Part shown: in pieces, positions 7,090-8,554 of the stretch
How positions within the stretch are numbered: the first letter of the stretch is position 1
Layout: each line of letters starts with the position of its first letter
Assembly (NCBI GenBank): GCA_946886545.1
Contig: CAMPIU010000108.1
Coordinates: 1-8,554, forward strand
Direction of reading: 5' to 3'
Origin: an uncultured Flavobacteriales bacterium
Lineage (GTDB): Bacteria > Bacteroidota > Bacteroidia > Flavobacteriales > Crocinitomicaceae
DNA length: 8,554 bases
Program-made: the position numbers and the translations under genes
Notes under the pieces: generated by a model
What the model saw: only the letters and a program-made list of their open reading frames with translations
Database searches by the model: none
Told to the model about the DNA's origin: nothing

Positions 7090-7479
7090 ATGAAATTTGG
7101 CGTTTTTGGAATATTAGTAGTGCTGTTTTGCAGTTGTGTAAAGAAGGAGGCAGAGCCATCCAATAATATTGAAGGTACCTGGAAATGGATTTCAACAACG
7201 CAAGACTCCACCTTCTATGAAGATACTGCGACCTCTTCAAACAATCAGATTTTGAATCTTATTGATTATAAGAATATGGATTGGAAACGAAATGACACGG
7301 TGTATTACAATGGAATATATACTTATGGTCACAAAGTATCCACCACTTTGGGAGTGAAAAAGCTAATGATGAAACTGTCAGGAATTCCGTATGAATTTAT
7401 GTTGAATCATGCCGGGGATACACTTTGGCTTCAGGAAGACAGGGTTAGCGGATTTACTTACCGTTTTGTAAAAGTTTAA
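7090..7479 (+). CDS. Small predicted lipoprotein, lipocalin-like by weak resemblance
   Basis: This 129-residue protein carries an SPII-type signal: a basic start (MKFG), a hydrophobic core about 4-13, and a lipobox-like FCSC with C16 as the likely lipidated cysteine, followed by VKKE. It should be anchored to the membrane facing the periplasm or outside. The mature part begins IEGTWKW and ends TYRFVKV, a layout seen in small lipocalin-like or beta-barrel lipoproteins of Bacteroidota. That resemblance is weak and I do not assign a function. The ATG at 7090 is chosen over an in-frame TTG two codons earlier (7084), because ATG is the usual start and leaves a normal signal peptide. It starts 62 bp after the sensor-cyclase gene on the same strand and ends at a strong terminator, so it could be co-transcribed or use its own promoter. 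Confidence 0.75.
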   Translation: MKFGVFGILVVLFCSCVKKEAEPSNNIEGTWKWISTTQDSTFYEDTATSSNNQILNLIDYKNMDWKRNDTVYYNGIYTYGHKVSTTLGVKKLMMKLSGIPYEFMLNHAGDTLWLQEDRVSGFTYRFVKV

Positions 7480-7486
7480 TAAAAAC

Positions 7487-7518
7487 AAAAGCCCGGACAT
7501 TTATCGTCCGGGCTTTTT
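7487..7518. terminator. Strong bidirectional intrinsic terminator
   Basis: The left arm (7487-7498, AAAAGCCCGGAC) and right arm (7506-7517, GTCCGGGCTTTT) pair perfectly over 12 bp around the 7-nt loop ATTTATC. The GC-rich core is eight pairs, GCCCGGAC with GTCCGGGC. A T run follows on the plus strand, and on the minus strand the flanking sequence also reads T-rich (TTTTGTTTTTATT). It lies between the convergent lipoprotein and universal stress protein genes and should end both transcripts. Confidence 0.93.
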
Positions 7519-7536
7519 GTATCTATTGATTATTTC

Positions 7537-8355
7537 TTAGCTGAATAAAACGCTGCTTCCGTATTTTCCGGCAACAGGGTTGACGATTAGTGTAGGAATT
7601 TGCGCTTCATTAGTTAGAATATATTGCTCATGATTTGCAGTAATAACTCCCAACATATTGTTTCGGTTCAAATTCATAATAGCGATTAAATCCGCATCCA
7701 AAGAAACAGCGTGTTTTACCACTTCTTTATCGAATCCACCGGTTGGAACCACCTTCGTTGTTACATCAATTCCTCTTTCGTGGAAGAAACGTACCGCAAA
7801 CTGAATATTGGCTTTTACCTGGTGGCGTAAAAACTCATCGGACTCATCCGGGGTAATAACGTGAACTCGTGATTTAAAGTAAGTGGCAATATTGGCAACA
7901 TAAGCTAACTTTTGCTTTGTTTCTTTATTTAAATCCAAAGGAACTACAATATCATCATAACCAGTTTCTCTGATCGGTTTTTCCTGGACAACGATAAAAG
8001 GGACTGTTGAATGAGTAATTACTTTCAAAGCATGACTTCCCGTGATATGTTGCCACCCGGTTTGCCCATGAGTCCCCATAAAAATAAGTTCCGCATGATT
8101 CTCAGATGCAAAATCACCGATATCATCAAAAATATTTCCAACGCGGATAAATGGGGTAATTTTTATGTGTTCTTTGTGTTGTTCAACAACTGCATTTAGT
8201 TTTTCTTCAGCTTCACCAACTGCTTTTTCTTTTGCTACAACATGTAAGAGTAAAATTTCGGCACCAGTCCTTTTAGCTGTATTAATAGCATGATTCAGAG
8301 CATTTTCCGCAACCGGTGTGAAATCATGAGGAACAATAATGGTCTTTTTTTCCAT
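7537..8355 (-). CDS. Universal stress protein with two tandem UspA domains
   Basis: This 272-residue cytosolic protein is made of two UspA-type Rossmann-like domains. Domain 1 (about 3-124) starts KTIIVPHDFTPVAENAL, with D11 at the usual nucleotide-contact position. It has the loop GTHGQTGWQHITGS (G94, G97, G106, S107), related to the ATP-binding motif G-2x-G-9x-G-S/T but with eight residues in the second gap. Domain 2 (about 134-260) starts DDIVVPLDLN; its equivalent loop (NLNRNNMLGVITANHEQ) has lost the glycine pattern, so it probably does not bind ATP. Proteins of this family help cells survive starvation and other stress, and the exact role here is unknown. The gene converges on the lipoprotein gene and shares its terminator. 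An exact TAnnTTTG element lies 31 bp before the start codon. Confidence 0.93.
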   Translation of the reverse strand: MEKKTIIVPHDFTPVAENALNHAINTAKRTGAEILLLHVVAKEKAVGEAEEKLNAVVEQHKEHIKITPFIRVGNIFDDIGDFASENHAELIFMGTHGQTGWQHITGSHALKVITHSTVPFIVVQEKPIRETGYDDIVVPLDLNKETKQKLAYVANIATYFKSRVHVITPDESDEFLRHQVKANIQFAVRFFHERGIDVTTKVVPTGGFDKEVVKHAVSLDADLIAIMNLNRNNMLGVITANHEQYILTNEAQIPTLIVNPVAGKYGSSVLFS

Positions 8356-8386
8356 AAGGAGCTTTTCTGGGTTTTATATAGTAGTG

Positions 8387-8394
8387 CAAATGTA
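8387..8394 (-). promoter_or_regulatory. Candidate -7 promoter element of the universal stress protein gene
   Basis: Read on the minus strand this is TACATTTG, an exact match to the Bacteroidota -7 consensus TAnnTTTG, placed 31 bp before the ATG, which allows a normal short leader. No clear TTG/TTTG -33 element is seen at the expected distance. The immediate leader (AGCTCCTT before ATG) lacks a Shine-Dalgarno motif. Confidence 0.45.
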
Positions 8395-8440
8395 ATCAAA
8401 GCATTATAAGCTGGAATCGATTTTGCCACTCAATATTAAA

Positions 8441-8470
8441 AATAAGACGTTAATAAAACAATAAGTCGTT
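8441..8470 (+). repeat. Pair of 11-bp direct repeats in the divergent intergenic region
   Basis: AATAAGACGTT (8441-8451) and AATAAGTCGTT (8460-8470) differ at one base, and their starts are 19 bp apart, close to two helical turns. They lie between the universal stress protein gene and the gene beginning at 8511. The pair could be a regulator binding site for either gene. A TTG at 8469-8471 overlapping the second copy could serve as a -33 element, though no good -7 element follows. Confidence 0.35.
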
Positions 8471-8493
8471 GTTTTTTCTCACTTTTGTGGTTA

Positions 8494-8506
8494 CTAAAAA
8501 TTTTAG
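8494..8506. repeat. 13-bp palindrome just before the last gene
   Basis: CTAAAA (8494-8499) and TTTTAG (8501-8506) form a perfect 6-bp inverted repeat around a single A, four bases before the ATG at 8511. It may be an operator or chance in AT-rich sequence. Confidence 0.25.
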
Positions 8507-8510
8507 AAGA

Positions 8511-8554
8511 ATGCCAATAATCGGGAAATTAATTAAAATGACTACAGAGTTTTG
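8511..8554 (+). CDS. Start of an unidentified gene, truncated by the window edge
   Basis: An ATG at 8511 opens a frame that stays open to the window end, reading MPIIGKLIKMTTEF. It is preceded by an intergenic region of 155 bp shared with the divergent universal stress protein gene, and by GAAGA just before the ATG. Fourteen residues are too few to identify a family. A second in-frame ATG at 8538 is possible but would leave out a natural-looking amphipathic start. Confidence 0.55.
   Translation, partial: MPIIGKLIKMTTEF

Noticed and set aside
8415..8422. AATCGATT palindrome
   Set aside because: Eight bases in AT-rich intergenic DNA, with no extension of symmetry and no special position.

Overview
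The window looks like ordinary chromosome from a member of the Bacteroidota, probably Flavobacteriales. A Fluviicola-like or Crocinitomicaceae-like genome would fit, but that genus-level guess is inference. Support comes from moderate-to-low GC, leaders that are A-rich and lack a Shine-Dalgarno motif, two matches to the Bacteroidota -7 promoter element TAnnTTTG, a Reg_prop/Y_Y_Y sensor typical of this phylum, and a small SPII lipoprotein of the usual flavobacterial kind.

Layout from left to right. A ribonuclease R gene (minus strand, 1-1209) runs off the left edge. Diverging from it is a PhyH-type Fe(II)/2-oxoglutarate dioxygenase gene (1322-2335). After a 198-bp gap come a ferritin gene (2534-3058) and, 60 bp later on the same strand, a very large gene (3119-7027). 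That gene encodes a signal peptide, a Reg_prop beta-propeller sensor, a Y_Y_Y domain, one membrane helix, a coiled coil, a class III adenylate cyclase domain and a C-terminal HD phosphohydrolase domain. A small lipoprotein gene follows (7090-7479). It converges on a tandem-domain universal stress protein gene (minus strand, 7537-8355), with a strong bidirectional terminator between them. The last 44 bases start another plus-strand gene that is cut off by the window edge.

The large sensor-cyclase-HD protein is the most notable content. Its sensory half is the module that Bacteroidota normally couple to histidine kinases in hybrid two-component systems, but here it is joined to a nucleotide cyclase. 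The cyclase keeps every residue expected of a self-sufficient, adenine-specific homodimeric enzyme. The HD domain carries histidine and aspartate motifs resembling those of class I cyclic nucleotide phosphodiesterases. The simplest reading is a single transmembrane receptor that both makes and may break down cAMP in response to a periplasmic signal. Hydrolysis of cAMP by the HD domain is inference.

The other genes are housekeeping or stress functions: RNA decay, iron storage, universal stress response. No mobile element, CRISPR array, tRNA or rRNA was seen.
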